Shown: piece by piece, positions 47,057 to 56,625 of the stretch
Layout of the letters: the number at the start of each line of letters is the position of its first letter
Numbering within the stretch: position 1 is the stretch's first letter
NCBI RefSeq assembly: GCF_006704125.1
Contig: NZ_VIGH01000003.1
Location: forward strand, 186,001 to 250,000
Origin: Rhodococcus spelaei
GTDB lineage: Bacteria; Actinomycetota; Actinomycetes; Mycobacteriales; Mycobacteriaceae
Direction: 5' to 3'
Length of the DNA stretch: 64,000 nucleotides
The notes under the pieces: model-generated
What the model was told of the DNA's origin: nothing
Database searches by the model: none
Seen by the model: the letters and a program-made list of their open reading frames with translations, nothing else
Made by a program: the position numbers and the translations under genes

Positions 47057-48064
47057 ATGGCAGACGCCGGTCGCATCACGCGTCGTGGGTTTCTGGTCGG
47101 AACGTCCGGTGCGCTGCTGGCGCTCGCGGCGGCGGCCTGCAGCAGCGGAGGTGACGGAGGCGGCTCGACCGGATCCGCGGGTGCCACGGTCACCGACAAG
47201 TACGGGCAGACCCAGGTCGGAGCGAACCCGCAGAGGGTCGTGAGCGTCGGATACAACGACCAGGACGCCATCCTCGCGCTCGGCGTGGTCCCCGTCGGGG
47301 TGTTCGACTGGTACGGCAACCAGCCCGACGCGACCTGGCCGTGGGCGCACGACCTGCTCGGAGGCGCACACCCCGCGATCGTCGGCACCGCCAACACCGG
47401 TATCGACGTCGAGAAGGTCGCGGCCACCAACCCCGATCTCATTCTCGGCACGTACTCCGGGGTGACCCAGAGTCAGCACGACAAGCTCAGCGCGCTCGCG
47501 CCGACCGTCACCCAGCCGAAGGAGTTCGCCGACTACGGTGTGCCGTGGCAGGACCAGACCCGGATCATCGGCACGGCGCTGGGACGCTCGGACAAGGCCG
47601 AGGAGGTCGTCTCCGCCGTGCAGGACAAGTTCACGTCCGTGGCCGCCGCGAACCCCGCGTTCAAGGGCAAGACGGTGATCGTCGGCGCGCTGAAGGGCCC
47701 CGGCCAGTTCGGTGTCTACGGTCCGGAGGACCCCAAGGTCCGGTTCTTCACCGAGCTCGGATTCGTCAATCCGCCTGTCACGCAGCAGATCAACAACACC
47801 AACTTCGCGCCGATCAGCACCGAGCAGCTCTCGCTCGCCGACGCCGACCTGCTCGTCTGGTACGCGGGCGGTGGCTTCGGCGACAAGCTGCGCGCCGAGC
47901 TCGACAAGACGCCCGTCTACAAGGAGCTGCGCTCGGTCAAGGAGGGCCGGACCATTATCCTCGAGGACGAGGCCGCCGAGGCGATGACGTGGAGCACCGT
48001 GCTGTCGCTTCCGTACGCGCTCGACAAGATCCCGCCGCGGATCGCGCCGCTGCTCACCAAGTAA
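47057..48064 (+). CDS. Iron-siderophore ABC transporter substrate-binding lipoprotein
   Basis: 335 residues. The signal region has twin arginines (ITRRGFLVG, residues 7-15) and lipobox LAAAAC with Cys28 as the lipidated residue, so it is probably Tat-exported and membrane-anchored. The mature part is a periplasmic-binding-protein fold of the FecB/BtuF type (RVVSVGYNDQDAILALG near the start, TNPDLILGTYSGVTQ, LADADLLVWYAGGG). ATG 47057 follows GGAGGAGAG. No permease or ATPase genes are adjacent, so it must serve a transporter encoded elsewhere. The iron box upstream supports induction by iron starvation. Confidence 0.9.
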   Translation: MADAGRITRRGFLVGTSGALLALAAAACSSGGDGGGSTGSAGATVTDKYGQTQVGANPQRVVSVGYNDQDAILALGVVPVGVFDWYGNQPDATWPWAHDLLGGAHPAIVGTANTGIDVEKVAATNPDLILGTYSGVTQSQHDKLSALAPTVTQPKEFADYGVPWQDQTRIIGTALGRSDKAEEVVSAVQDKFTSVAAANPAFKGKTVIVGALKGPGQFGVYGPEDPKVRFFTELGFVNPPVTQQINNTNFAPISTEQLSLADADLLVWYAGGGFGDKLRAELDKTPVYKELRSVKEGRTIILEDEAAEAMTWSTVLSLPYALDKIPPRIAPLLTK

Positions 48065-48105
48065 CGGTCGCGATCACCGACACCGCCGCGCGCGGTCCTG
48101 GACCG

Positions 48106-48984
48106 CTACCCGACGCTCCGCGCGACGAGTTCGGCCAGCGTGGCCGGCGCCTCCAACATCGGCCAGTGTCCGACGTCCGGGAGCAGCGTCACCTCGGTGC
48201 GCGGTCGCAGCGCGGACAGCCGTGCCGGCATGTCCACCACGGCGATCGGATCGTCCGCGCCCCACAGCAACGTCAGCGGACCCGTGTACTCGACGAGCCC
48301 GGCCGTCCACCGCGCCTGGTGTGCCCGACGTTCGAGCAGGTAGCGGTTCTGTCGAGGCAGCAGGCGCCCGCCCCGACCGTGCTGGATCATGCGCACCAAC
48401 GTGTCGATCGCCCCGTCCGGTGCGGGGGAGCGGGGGCCGAAGCTGCGCGCGAGCGCGCGGGCGATCACCCAGTCGGGGGGATCGACGGGCAGCGGTCTCG
48501 CCGGCATCCGCAGCATCGCGCGCTGCCCGCCCGTCAGGTGGGCCAGGTCGATGAAGATCGAGCCGTTGGTCAGGATGACCCGTTCCGGAACGAACCCGAG
48601 GTCGCCGTGGTTGTGGCGGTGCAGTATCTCGGCGACGACGGTGTCGCCCATGTCGTGTGCCAGCAGCACACATCGCCCGATCCCCAACTGCGCCAACGTC
48701 GACTCGACGAGATCGGCCTGTTCGAACAGCGAATACCGCGCCGTCGGAGGTTTGTCGGAGAAGCCGAATCCGAGCAGGTCCAGCAGCACCACGCGACCCG
48801 ACGACGCGAGGCGGTCCGCGACCGCGGCGAAGTCGTGCGACGAGCCCGGGAACCCGTGTACGACAACGATCGGCGGCCCGGCGCCTGCACCCAGTTCGGC
48901 GACGAAGATCGTGTTCGCGCCGACCGTGAGGTGGCGGCCGAGGTGACGCCAGGCCGCCAACACAGGTGGTAGGGGACTGCTCAT
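48106..48984 (-). CDS. Alpha/beta hydrolase with Asp nucleophile (epoxide hydrolase/haloalkane dehalogenase-like)
   Basis: 292 residues from ATG 48984. Oxyanion-hole HGFPGSSHD, nucleophile elbow LLAHDMGDTV with Asp in the nucleophile position, second acid in WGADDPIAV and catalytic His in VGHWPMLEAP. An Asp nucleophile excludes an ordinary esterase and points to epoxide or C-halogen hydrolysis, or a related activity; the two cannot be separated from sequence. Its GTG-started divergent neighbour is an SDR. A frame extending upstream of 48984 overlaps that promoter and is unlikely to be used. Confidence 0.83.
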   Translation of the reverse strand: MSSPLPPVLAAWRHLGRHLTVGANTIFVAELGAGAGPPIVVVHGFPGSSHDFAAVADRLASSGRVVLLDLLGFGFSDKPPTARYSLFEQADLVESTLAQLGIGRCVLLAHDMGDTVVAEILHRHNHGDLGFVPERVILTNGSIFIDLAHLTGGQRAMLRMPARPLPVDPPDWVIARALARSFGPRSPAPDGAIDTLVRMIQHGRGGRLLPRQNRYLLERRAHQARWTAGLVEYTGPLTLLWGADDPIAVVDMPARLSALRPRTEVTLLPDVGHWPMLEAPATLAELVARSVG

Positions 48985-49105
48985 CGGCCCGTTCCGTTCT
49001 GTCCGTCGTGCCTGTACCGGACAGTCTGCCGGACATGTCGGCACGCCGCGCCGGTCTCGTGGCAGTATCCGGCTCGGGCGTTCCGACGAACAAAGGACTG
49101 CAATC

Positions 49106-49903
49106 GTGAGCATCACTCGCACCGCGCTGGTCACCGGTGCCTCGTCGGGCATCGGTGCCGCCGTGGCCGAGACCCTCGTCGACCGTGGCTGGCGGGTCTA
49201 CGGAACCGGTCGCGATCCGTCCACCATCGCCGACCCGATCCCGGGAGTCGAGTACCTCCCGCTCGACCTCACCGACGGCGCGAGCATCGAGGCCTGCGCC
49301 GCCGCCGCGGGTGAGGTCGACGTGCTCGTCAACAACGCCGGCGAGAGCCAGAGTGGTCCGATCGAGGAACTGCCGATGGAGGCGATCGAGCGGCTCTTCC
49401 AGACCAACGTGTTCGGGGCTGTCCGGTTGACCCAGTTGGTGCTGCCGGGGATGCGGTCGCGCGGCTACGGACGGATCGTGATGGTCGGGTCGATGCTCGC
49501 GAGTTTCCCGCTGGCTTACCGGTCGTCCTACGTGGCGACGAAGGCGGCGATCAAGGGCTTCGCGAACGCCGCGCGGCGCGAGGTGGCGCCCTACGGCGTC
49601 GGCGTCACGACGGTCGAGCCGGGCGCGATCAGCACCGGAATCGGGTTGCGGCGCACGCACTACCTTGCCGAGGGTTCGCCCTACACCGCTGAGTACAACA
49701 CGATGATCTCGCGGCTCGACGCCAACGAGGCGGGCGGCATCTCTGCGGCCGAGGTCGCCGCGACCATCGTCAAGGCAATCGACGCCGACCGTCCGAAGCA
49801 GCTGTACGCGGTGGGCAGCGGCGCCCCGTTCGTGTTCGCCCTGCGCCGGATCGTCCCGCGGACGGTCGTGGAGCGGATCGTCGCGCGCAGGCACGGACTG
49901 TAG
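49106..49903 (+). CDS. Short-chain dehydrogenase/reductase (SDR)
   Basis: 265 residues from GTG 49106. Cofactor motif TGASSGIG at 10-17, DLTD in the adenine pocket, NNAG near 76-79, catalytic Ser in MVGSMLAS and Tyr-x-x-x-Lys in SSYVATKAA. The TGxxxGIG variant with GRDPS after beta-2 suggests NADP(H) preference. The C-terminal extension (PFVFALRRIVPRTVVERIV) is common in membrane-associated SDRs acting on lipids or ketones. Substrate unknown. Divergent from the hydrolase gene across 121 bp. Confidence 0.9.
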   Translation: MSITRTALVTGASSGIGAAVAETLVDRGWRVYGTGRDPSTIADPIPGVEYLPLDLTDGASIEACAAAAGEVDVLVNNAGESQSGPIEELPMEAIERLFQTNVFGAVRLTQLVLPGMRSRGYGRIVMVGSMLASFPLAYRSSYVATKAAIKGFANAARREVAPYGVGVTTVEPGAISTGIGLRRTHYLAEGSPYTAEYNTMISRLDANEAGGISAAEVAATIVKAIDADRPKQLYAVGSGAPFVFALRRIVPRTVVERIVARRHGL

Positions 49904-49944
49904 CGACTGCGGCGGCGGCCGGACCCGGTTGCACTCGACCCGCG

Positions 49945-50328
49945 TCAGTTGTCGTTGTCGAAGAAGTGGTTGTCGTCGCAGCGGTGGTTTCCGAAGAAGA
50001 AGTGGTTCCCGACGAAGAAGTCGTTGTCGCCGCACCGGCGGTCGTTGTCGAAGAAGTGGTTGTCGTCCCGGTGGTCGTTGTCGAAGAAGCGATCCCGGTC
50101 CTGGTGCGCGCGCCCGTGGTCGTTGTCCGAGAAGTGGTCGTTGTCGGAGAAGTGGTCGTTGTCGCCGTGCCCGCGGTCGTTGTCCGCTCGGGCCAGTGCG
50201 CCGGCAGAGACCGGCGACGCCGATACAGGGGCTGCACTGGCGACGGCGATGCCGACGGGAGCCAGGACCAGGGCCGCGGTCGCCACGGCAGCGAGTGCCC
50301 TGCGGTACGGCCTTGCGGAGATGTTCAT
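49945..50328 (-). CDS. Secreted Asp/Asn/His/Phe-rich repeat protein, unknown function
   Basis: 127 residues. A Sec signal peptide (about 1-32, ending VASA) is followed by a short Ala/Ser stretch and then, from about residue 49, about 79 residues made almost entirely of D, N, H, F and R. The unit DNDHF-S/F recurs: HFSDNDHFSDNDH, FFDNDH, HFFDNDR, FFVGNHFFFGNH, HFFDNDN. Two cysteines (99 and 117) could form a disulfide. No hydrophobic core is evident, so metal or polymer binding at the surface is plausible but unproven. The ATG follows an AGGACACATC leader with only a weak ribosome-binding site. Nothing similar is known to me by name. Confidence 0.7.
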   Translation of the reverse strand: MNISARPYRRALAAVATAALVLAPVGIAVASAAPVSASPVSAGALARADNDRGHGDNDHFSDNDHFSDNDHGRAHQDRDRFFDNDHRDDNHFFDNDRRCGDNDFFVGNHFFFGNHRCDDNHFFDNDN

Positions 50329-50422
50329 GATGTGTCCTCGATCGCTGCTGAAGGATCGAGTGCGCGTGCGAACCCGCGACTTGCGACCCATGCACAAGAC
50401 ACGATTTCGCGGCTGCTTTGGA

Positions 50423-50821
50423 TCAATTCCGTGATGGTGGCGCGGGGGATCGAGCGCCGGGACGGGAGACCGCCTCGCGGACTTCGGGGCCCGACTGTCG
50501 CAGATTGAGCACGACCACCCCGGCGATGATCAGCACCAGCCCCAGCACCTTCCAGCCCGAGAGCCCCTCGCCGAGGAAGGCGATACCGATCACCGCGACC
50601 GACGCGGTCCCGATGCCCGACCACAGCGCGTACGCGAGGCTCACCGGCAGCGCGCGCAGGGCCTGTGCCATGCACGTGAAGGACACCACGTACCCGCACA
50701 GCACCGCGGCGGTCAGCAGCGGGCGGGTGAACTGCTCGGTCCGGCCCAGAAAGACCGTCGCGAGGATCTCGGAGGTGATCGCGACCGCGAGAAATGCCCA
50801 GGCGCGGCGGGTTTCGCTCAC
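50423..50821 (-). CDS. SMR-family multidrug/quaternary-ammonium transporter subunit (second of pair)
   Basis: 132 residues with four transmembrane helices, the SMR/EmrE size plus a 25-residue polar C-terminal tail. The essential membrane-embedded Glu is in AITSEILATVFL (helix 1), and YALWSGIGTASVAVIG (helix 3) carries the conserved SMR pattern. GTG 50821 overlaps the stop of the upstream SMR gene as GTGA. Paired SMR genes generally encode obligate heterodimers in which the two chains insert with opposite topology; substrates range from quaternary ammonium compounds to guanidinium. Confidence 0.88.
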   Translation of the reverse strand: MSETRRAWAFLAVAITSEILATVFLGRTEQFTRPLLTAAVLCGYVVSFTCMAQALRALPVSLAYALWSGIGTASVAVIGIAFLGEGLSGWKVLGLVLIIAGVVVLNLRQSGPEVREAVSRPGARSPAPPSRN

Positions 50822-51144
50822 GCGAGGCCGCCCACGTTGAGCGCGACCACTCCGGCGACGACGAGGCCGATGCCGAGCACCTTCGAGGCGGAGCGCGGCT
50901 CGTGCAGGATCAGCATGCCGATCGCCGCGACGGCGGCCGTGCCGACGCCCGCCCAGACCGCGTAGGCGACCCCCACGTCGAGCGTGCGCAATGTCTTGGA
51001 CAGCAGGTACAGCGCCACGCTGTACAAACCCAGTACCGCCGCGGTCGGTACCGGTCGCCGAAATCCCTCGGTTCTGGGCAGCAGGCTGGTGGCCAGCACC
51101 TCCGCCGATATCGCCACGAACAGGAAGAACCACGCCACGGTCAT
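50818..51144 (-). CDS. SMR-family multidrug/quaternary-ammonium transporter subunit (first of pair)
   Basis: 108 residues, four transmembrane helices. Essential Glu is in VAISAEVLATSLL (helix 1); helix 3 has YAVWAGVGTAAVAAIG. It is coupled to the next SMR gene through GTGA and has the same organisation as EbrAB/YkkCD-type pairs. Proton-driven antiport of small cationic compounds is the family activity. ATG 51144 is 42 bp from the divergent hydrolase gene. No riboswitch-like structure fits in that short gap. Confidence 0.88.
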   Translation of the reverse strand: MTVAWFFLFVAISAEVLATSLLPRTEGFRRPVPTAAVLGLYSVALYLLSKTLRTLDVGVAYAVWAGVGTAAVAAIGMLILHEPRSASKVLGIGLVVAGVVALNVGGLA

Positions 51145-51186
51145 GTGGTCAACTTAGAGGGTCGACGTTCCGAGAGGAGTCCTCGC

Positions 51187-52047
51187 ATGGCAGCCAAGCA
51201 CACCCTCTTCGTGGTGCCGGGAACGTGGGAGGCGGTCGCGGCCGCCGACGGAAACTCGGGTGGAGTGACGCCCAGCGCCGAGATCGGGATGCTGCGCGGC
51301 GTCACGGATCTGTTGAACCGCACCGTCTTCGACGTCGTCTACGTGAACTATCCGGCCAGCTTCGGTCCGATCCCGGGTGGCGGGGAGAGAGTCCTGGCGG
51401 CGCTCGGGGACCCGTCGTACCGCAAGTCCCGGGACATGGGTATCGCCGAGGTGATCCGCCTGATCAACGCCCACCAGGGCACCTTCGGGTTGCTCGGCTA
51501 CAGCCAGGGCGGCGCGGTGGTCTCCCTCGTCGGCCGTGAACTCGTCTCCGGCGCACTGCGCGACCGTCAGCGCGACTGCCTGTGGCTGCATGCGGTCGCG
51601 TCACCGCACCGGGGCCTCGGCCGCACCTTCCCCCTGGGCAATCGGCTCGCCGGGCAGGGCATCTCCGGGGACGACATCACCGCGACCGGCATCGTCGACT
51701 GGTTCGACTTCTGCCTGCCGGGCGACATCTACGGCGACGCCGACCTCGCACACACCTACCTGCAACTGGGCTACGAGCTCGCGACCGAACTGACCCTCTC
51801 CGATCCGGTCGCGATGGTCGCCGGGATCGCGGAGAGCCTCGTCCACGGGCAGCTCCGGCAGGCGATCCTGGACCTCGGTGAGGACCCGCTGACGATGCTG
51901 AGCAAGACCGCGACCACCGCGGCGGTGCTGGCACAGTTCCTGCACGACGACCCACACGTGCGGTACGGCACCCGCGACATCATCCCCGGCAGCACCGCGC
52001 TCGCCTACTCTGCCGGCTACCTCAACTTCTGGGGGCCGCGCCGCTGA
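51187..52047 (+). CDS. Alpha/beta hydrolase, PE-PPE/LysB-like esterase
   Basis: 286 residues from ATG 51187 (GAGAGGAG upstream). Nucleophile elbow GLLGYSQGGAV (Ser near 111) and an N-terminal VVPGTWEA region followed by VDVVYVNYPASFGPIPGGG-like sequence, which recalls the mycobacteriophage lysin B family and the related PE-PPE/cutinase-like hydrolases that cleave mycolyl esters. No signal peptide is visible, as is also true of phage LysB proteins. No other phage gene is nearby. It could be a domesticated mycolyl-arabinogalactan esterase or an unrelated cytoplasmic lipase; the hydrolase fold is sure, the role is not. Confidence 0.72.
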   Translation: MAAKHTLFVVPGTWEAVAAADGNSGGVTPSAEIGMLRGVTDLLNRTVFDVVYVNYPASFGPIPGGGERVLAALGDPSYRKSRDMGIAEVIRLINAHQGTFGLLGYSQGGAVVSLVGRELVSGALRDRQRDCLWLHAVASPHRGLGRTFPLGNRLAGQGISGDDITATGIVDWFDFCLPGDIYGDADLAHTYLQLGYELATELTLSDPVAMVAGIAESLVHGQLRQAILDLGEDPLTMLSKTATTAAVLAQFLHDDPHVRYGTRDIIPGSTALAYSAGYLNFWGPRR

Positions 52048-52066
52048 GTGTCGCCCGCCCGTTCTC

Positions 52067-52072
52067 TAGAAT
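52067..52072 (+). promoter_or_regulatory. -10 element of a probable leaderless valS transcript
   Basis: TAGAAT, a strong TANNNT hexamer, ends 6 nt before the valS GTG, and no Shine-Dalgarno is present. Transcription would start at or next to the start codon. Confidence 0.5.
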
Positions 52073-52078
52073 CACTGG

Positions 52079-54763
52079 GTGACCAGTGCCGCGCCGCAAG
52101 ACCCCAAGAATCCCGCCGACGCCCTCCCGAAGAGCTGGGACCCCAGCTCCGTGGAGCAGGAGCTGTACGAGGGCTGGGTCGACGCCGGCTACTTCACGGC
52201 CGACCCCACCAGCGACAAGCCGGGCTATTCGATCGTGCTGCCGCCCCCGAACGTGACCGGCAGCCTGCACATGGGCCACGCGCTCGACCACACCCTGATG
52301 GACGTGCTCTCCCGCCGCAAGCGGATGCAGGGCTACGAGGTGCTGTGGCTGCCGGGCATGGACCACGCGGGTATCGCCACCCAGAACGTGGTGGAGAAGC
52401 AGCTCGCCGCGGACGGCAAGAAGAAGGAAGACCTCGGCCGTGAGGCGTTCGTCGACCGGGTGTGGGACTGGAAGCGTGAGTCCGGCGGCACCATCGGCAC
52501 CCAGATGCGCAGCCTCGGCGACGGCGTCGACTGGAGCCGCGACCGGTTCACCATGGACGAGGGTCTCTCCCGCGCCGTCCAGACCATCTTCAAGAAGATG
52601 TACGACGCAGGCCTGATCTACCGCGCCGAGCGCCTGGTCAACTGGTCGCCGGTGCTGCAGACCGCGATCTCCGACATCGAGGTCAAGTTCGAGGACGTCG
52701 AGGGCGAGCTGGTCTCGCTGCGCTACGGCTCGCTCGACGACTCCGAGCCGCACGTGATCGTCGCCACCACTCGAGTGGAGACCATGCTCGGCGACACCGC
52801 GGTCGCGGTGCACCCGGAGGACGAGCGCTACAAGCACCTGGTCGGCACCACCCTCGAGCACCCGATCACGGGTCGTCAGATCCCGATCGTCGCCGACGAC
52901 TACGTGGACCCCGAGTTCGGGACCGGCGCGGTGAAGATCACCCCCGCGCACGACCCCAACGACTTCGAGATGGGCCTGCGGCACAACCTGCCGATGCCCA
53001 CGATCATGGACAAGACCGGCAAGATCGCCGACACTGGCACGCAGTTCGACGGCATGGACCGGTTCGAGGCCCGCGTCAAGGTGCGCGAGGCACTGGCCGA
53101 GCAGGGTCGAGTCGTCGCGGAGAAGCGTCCCTACCTGCACAGCGTCGGGCATTCCGAGCGCAGCGGCGAGTCCATCGAGCCGCGGCTGTCGCTGCAGTGG
53201 TGGGTCAAGGTCGAATCGCTGGCCAAGGCCGCGGGCGACGCGGTCCGTAACGGTGACACCAAGATTCACCCGGCGAGCCTCGAGCCGCGTTGGTTCGGCT
53301 GGGTCGACAACATGCACGACTGGTGCATCTCGCGTCAGCTGTGGTGGGGTCACCGCATCCCGATCTGGTACGGCCCCGACGGTGAGGTGCGCTGCGTCGG
53401 ACCGGACGAGACCGCACCCGAGGGCTGGGAGCAGGACCCCGACGTCCTCGACACCTGGTTCTCGTCCGGACTGTGGCCGTTCTCCACGATGGGGTGGCCG
53501 GACAAGACTCCGGAACTCGAGAAGTTCTATCCCACTTCGGTTCTCGTCACCGGGTACGACATCCTGTTCTTCTGGGTCGCCAGGATGATGATGTTCGGCA
53601 CGTTCGTCTCCGAGGACGAGGCGGTCACCGCCGGCGGCGCGAAGAGCGGACCGCAGGTGCCGTTCGAGGACGTCTTCCTGCACGGGTTGGTGCGTGACGA
53701 GTTCGGCAAGAAGATGTCCAAGTCCAAGGGCAACGGCATCGACCCGCTGGACTGGGTGCGCGAGTTCGGCGCCGACGCGCTGCGCTTCACCCTCGCCCGC
53801 GGTGCGAACCCGGGCAGCGACCTGTCGGTCGGTGAGGACCACGCCAAGTCCTCGCGCAGCTTCGCCACGAAGCTGTTCAACGCCACCAAGTTCGCCCTGA
53901 TGAACGGTGCGGCGCCGGCCCCGATGCCGCCGCGCGCCGACCTCACCGACGTGGACCGCTGGATCCTGGACCGGCTCGAGCAGGTGCGCACCGAGGTGGA
54001 CGCCGCGTTCGACCGCTACGAGTTCGGCAAGGCCTGCGAGGCGCTGTACCACTTCGCGTGGGACGAGGTCTGCGACTGGTACCTCGAGCTGGCCAAGGTG
54101 CAGTTCGCCGGCCAGGAGGCGGAGAACACGCGAGCCGTGCTCGGCAACGTCCTCGACGCGCTGCTGCGCATGCTGCACCCGGTGATGCCGTTCGTCACCG
54201 AGACGCTGTGGAAGGTGCTCACCGGCGGCGAGTCCGTGGTGATCGCGCAGTGGCCCGCCGCCACCGGTGACGCCGCCGACGAGGTCGCCGCCACCCGCAT
54301 CGCCGACCTGCAGCGACTGGTCACCGAGATCCGCCGGTTCCGCAGCGACCAGGGCCTCAACGACAAGCAGAAGGTCTCCGCCCGCCTGACCGGCGTCGCC
54401 GAGGCCGACCTGGACGGCAAGCAGGCCGCCGTCGCGTCGCTGGGCAAGCTGACCGACCCGGCCGACGACTTCACCGCGACCGCGTCGCTGGAGATCCGGC
54501 TGAGCCGGGCCACCGTCACCGTCGAGCTGGACACCTCCGGCACCGTCGACCTGGTCGCCGAGCGCAAGCGGCTCGAGAAAGACCTCGCCGCCGCGCAGAA
54601 GGAGCTCGCGGGCACCGCCGCCAAGCTGTCGAACGAGGCCTTCCTCGCGAAGGCCCCGGACAACGTGGTCGACAAGATCCGGGCCCGGCAGACGCTGGCG
54701 GCCGAAGAGGTCGAGCGGATCACCGCGCGGCTGAAGGACATGGACAGTCAGGTGCAGGCGTGA
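52079..54763 (+). CDS. valS: Valyl-tRNA synthetase
   Basis: 894 residues, class I synthetase. HIGH-type motif in [19 protein letters not shown] in [13 protein letters not shown]1 editing domain between them ([17 protein letters not shown]), anticodon-binding domain, and the C-terminal coiled-coil tRNA-binding arm ([17 protein letters not shown]). It charges tRNA-Val and hydrolyses mis-charged Thr-tRNA. The start is GTG 52079 giving MTSAAPQDP; no ribosome-binding site, consistent with a leaderless message. It overlaps folC by GTGA; same order as Rv2448c-Rv2447c. Confidence 0.97.
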   Translation: MTSAAPQDPKNPADALPKSWDPSSVEQELYEGWVDAGYFTADPTSDKPGYSIVLPPPNVTGSLHMGHALDHTLMDVLSRRKRMQGYEVLWLPGMDHAGIATQNVVEKQLAADGKKKEDLGREAFVDRVWDWKRESGGTIGTQMRSLGDGVDWSRDRFTMDEGLSRAVQTIFKKMYDAGLIYRAERLVNWSPVLQTAISDIEVKFEDVEGELVSLRYGSLDDSEPHVIVATTRVETMLGDTAVAVHPEDERYKHLVGTTLEHPITGRQIPIVADDYVDPEFGTGAVKITPAHDPNDFEMGLRHNLPMPTIMDKTGKIADTGTQFDGMDRFEARVKVREALAEQGRVVAEKRPYLHSVGHSERSGESIEPRLSLQWWVKVESLAKAAGDAVRNGDTKIHPASLEPRWFGWVDNMHDWCISRQLWWGHRIPIWYGPDGEVRCVGPDETAPEGWEQDPDVLDTWFSSGLWPFSTMGWPDKTPELEKFYPTSVLVTGYDILFFWVARMMMFGTFVSEDEAVTAGGAKSGPQVPFEDVFLHGLVRDEFGKKMSKSKGNGIDPLDWVREFGADALRFTLARGANPGSDLSVGEDHAKSSRSFATKLFNATKFALMNGAAPAPMPPRADLTDVDRWILDRLEQVRTEVDAAFDRYEFGKACEALYHFAWDEVCDWYLELAKVQFAGQEAENTRAVLGNVLDALLRMLHPVMPFVTETLWKVLTGGESVVIAQWPAATGDAADEVAATRIADLQRLVTEIRRFRSDQGLNDKQKVSARLTGVAEADLDGKQAAVASLGKLTDPADDFTATASLEIRLSRATVTVELDTSGTVDLVAERKRLEKDLAAAQKELAGTAAKLSNEAFLAKAPDNVVDKIRARQTLAAEEVERITARLKDMDSQVQA

Positions 54764-56196
54764 GCGACGAACAACCCGTCGGACCGGCCCGGGCCGGCCG
54801 GCCCACACCGGTCGACATGGCGGAGCTCGCGCTCGTCGAGGCCGAACTCGACAAGCGCTGGCCGGAGACCAAGATCGAGCCGTCGCTGACGCGGATCGCG
54901 GCGCTGATGGACCTGCTGGGCTCGCCGCAGCACAGCTATCCCGCGATCCACGTCGCCGGCACCAACGGCAAGACCTCGGTCACCCGGATGATCGACGCGT
55001 TGCTGACCCGGCTGCACCGGCGGGTGGGCCGAACCACCAGCCCCCACCTGCAGCTGGCCACCGAGCGGATCAGCATCGACGGCAAGCCGATCTCCCCGCG
55101 GCTGTACGTCGACACGTACAACGAGCTGGCGCCGTACATCGCGATGGTCGACGCCCAGTCCGAGGCCGCGGGCGGTCCCGCGATGAGCAAGTTCGAGGTG
55201 CTCACCGCGATGGCGTACGCCGCCTTCGCCGAGGCGCCGGTGGACGTCGCGGTCGTCGAGGTTGGCCTCGGTGGGCGTTGGGACGCAACGAATGTCATCG
55301 ACGGACAGGTCGCGGTGATCACCCCGATCAGCCTCGATCACGTCGAGTTCCTCGGCGGCGACCTCGCCGGAATCGCGGAGGAGAAGGCGGGCATCATCAA
55401 GAAGGCCCCCGAGTCGCTGGTGCCGCGTGACACCGTCGCGATCCTGGCCGAGCAGGTCCCCGAGGTCGGTGAGGTGCTGCTGCGCCGCGCGGTCGAGGCG
55501 GACGCCGCGGTCGCGCGCGAGGGATCCGAGTTCCGGGTGCTGGCACGTCAGGTCGCGGTCGGCGGGCAGCAGTTGGAACTGCAGGGCCTCGGCGGCGTGT
55601 ACAGCGACATCTTCCTGCCGCTGCACGGCGAGCACCAGGCGCGCAACGCCTCGCTGGCGCTCGCGGCAGTGGAGGCGTTCTTCGGTGCCGGCGCCGACCG
55701 TCAGCTCGAGATCGACGCCGTCCGCGAAGCCTTTGCCTCGCTGACCAATCCGGGTCGGCTCGAACGGGTGCGCACCGCGCCGACGGTGTTCCTCGACGCC
55801 GCTCACAATCCGGACGGCGCGCGGGCGCTGGCCGCGGCGCTGGCCGCCGAGTTCGACTTCCGGAAACTGGTCGGCGTCGTCGCCGTGCTGGGGGACAAGG
55901 ACGTCGACGGCATCCTGACCGCCCTCGAACCCGTGCTCGACGAGATCGTGGTGACCCACAACGGGTCCCCGCGTGGAATGGACGTCGATCAGCTCGCGGA
56001 TCTGGCGGTCGCCCGATTCGGTGACGAACGCGTCGTGGTGGCCCCGACGCTGCCTGACGCGCTCGAGACCGCGATCGGCCTGGCCGAGGAGGTCGCCGAG
56101 CCCGGTGAAGCAGTCTCCGGGGCAGGCGTCGTGGTGACCGGATCCGTGGTCACCGCAGGCGTCGCCCGCACTCTGTTCGGAAAGGACCCCGCGTGA
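54760..56196 (+). CDS. folC: Bifunctional folylpolyglutamate synthase/dihydrofolate synthase
   Basis: 478 residues, Mur-ligase fold. P-loop [14 protein letters not shown] near 64-77, the family block [27 protein letters not shown], and the C-terminal domain [16 protein letters not shown]. It makes dihydrofolate from dihydropteroate and adds the gamma-glutamyl tail. GTG 54760 overlaps the valS stop; the next gene overlaps its own stop in the same way, so the three genes are translated as a unit. Confidence 0.96.
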   Translation: MSDEQPVGPARAGRPTPVDMAELALVEAELDKRWPETKIEPSLTRIAALMDLLGSPQHSYPAIHVAGTNGKTSVTRMIDALLTRLHRRVGRTTSPHLQLATERISIDGKPISPRLYVDTYNELAPYIAMVDAQSEAAGGPAMSKFEVLTAMAYAAFAEAPVDVAVVEVGLGGRWDATNVIDGQVAVITPISLDHVEFLGGDLAGIAEEKAGIIKKAPESLVPRDTVAILAEQVPEVGEVLLRRAVEADAAVAREGSEFRVLARQVAVGGQQLELQGLGGVYSDIFLPLHGEHQARNASLALAAVEAFFGAGADRQLEIDAVREAFASLTNPGRLERVRTAPTVFLDAAHNPDGARALAAALAAEFDFRKLVGVVAVLGDKDVDGILTALEPVLDEIVVTHNGSPRGMDVDQLADLAVARFGDERVVVAPTLPDALETAIGLAEEVAEPGEAVSGAGVVVTGSVVTAGVARTLFGKDPA

Positions 56197-56606
56197 GCAC
56201 TCCCGATCAACCGGCCCCCGAGCCTGGTGGCTTCAAGCCTCCGGCGAAGGATCCGTGGAAGAGTTTCCGCGGGGTCTGCTCGGGCATGCTGATCCTCGAG
56301 GCGATCGTGGTGCTGCTCGCGATCCCGGCGGTCGCGAAACTCGGCGACGGCATCAGCGGCGGCGCCGTCGCCTACATCCTCGTTCTCGCCGGCCTGATGA
56401 TTCTGGGGTGCGGCGTCCAGGGTCGGTCGTGGGCGATCGGATTCGACCTGGCATTGCAGGTCGCGATGATCGCCGGGTGGTTGGTGCACCCGGTGGTCGG
56501 CGCGCTCGGACTGCTCTTCGCCGCGGTGTGGGTGTACATGCTGTACCTGCGACGAGACATCCAGGAGCGGATCGAACAGGGTCTGCTTCCAGGGCAACGA
56601 GACTGA
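56193..56606 (+). CDS. DUF4233 family membrane protein (Rv2446c-like)
   Basis: 137 residues with about four short transmembrane helices ([37 protein letters not shown] and two further ones) and a Pro-rich cytoplasmic N-terminus ([16 protein letters not shown]). GTG 56193 overlaps the folC stop. The family occurs behind folC throughout the Mycobacteriales; no function is known, and a role linked to folate export or envelope has not been shown. Confidence 0.85.
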   Translation: MSTPDQPAPEPGGFKPPAKDPWKSFRGVCSGMLILEAIVVLLAIPAVAKLGDGISGGAVAYILVLAGLMILGCGVQGRSWAIGFDLALQVAMIAGWLVHPVVGALGLLFAAVWVYMLYLRRDIQERIEQGLLPGQRD

Positions 56607-56611
56607 ACGTT

Positions 56612-56617
56612 TAGGCT
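56612..56617 (+). promoter_or_regulatory. -10 element of a probable leaderless ndk transcript
   Basis: TAGGCT ends 8 nt before the ndk GTG, with GTTCACCC between and no ribosome-binding site. ndk would thus have its own promoter despite sitting 19 bp after the DUF4233 gene. Confidence 0.4.
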
Positions 56618-56625
56618 GTTCACCC

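Noticed and set aside
44636-47479. Longer N-terminus for fdhF extending upstream of 46948
   Set aside because: The extra sequence covers the divergent promoter and iron box of the lipoprotein gene, has no homology-like features, and the MTRKGPESD start fits the family.
49945-50328. Regularly spaced short DNA repeats that could suggest a CRISPR array
   Set aside because: The repeats are in frame, degenerate and of uneven spacing, and lie inside one frame with a signal peptide; they are explained by the DNDHF protein repeats. No cas genes are present.
51187-52047. Prophage remnant suggested by the LysB-like hydrolase
   Set aside because: No integrase, structural, holin or att-like sequence occurs nearby, and both flanks are ordinary chromosomal genes.
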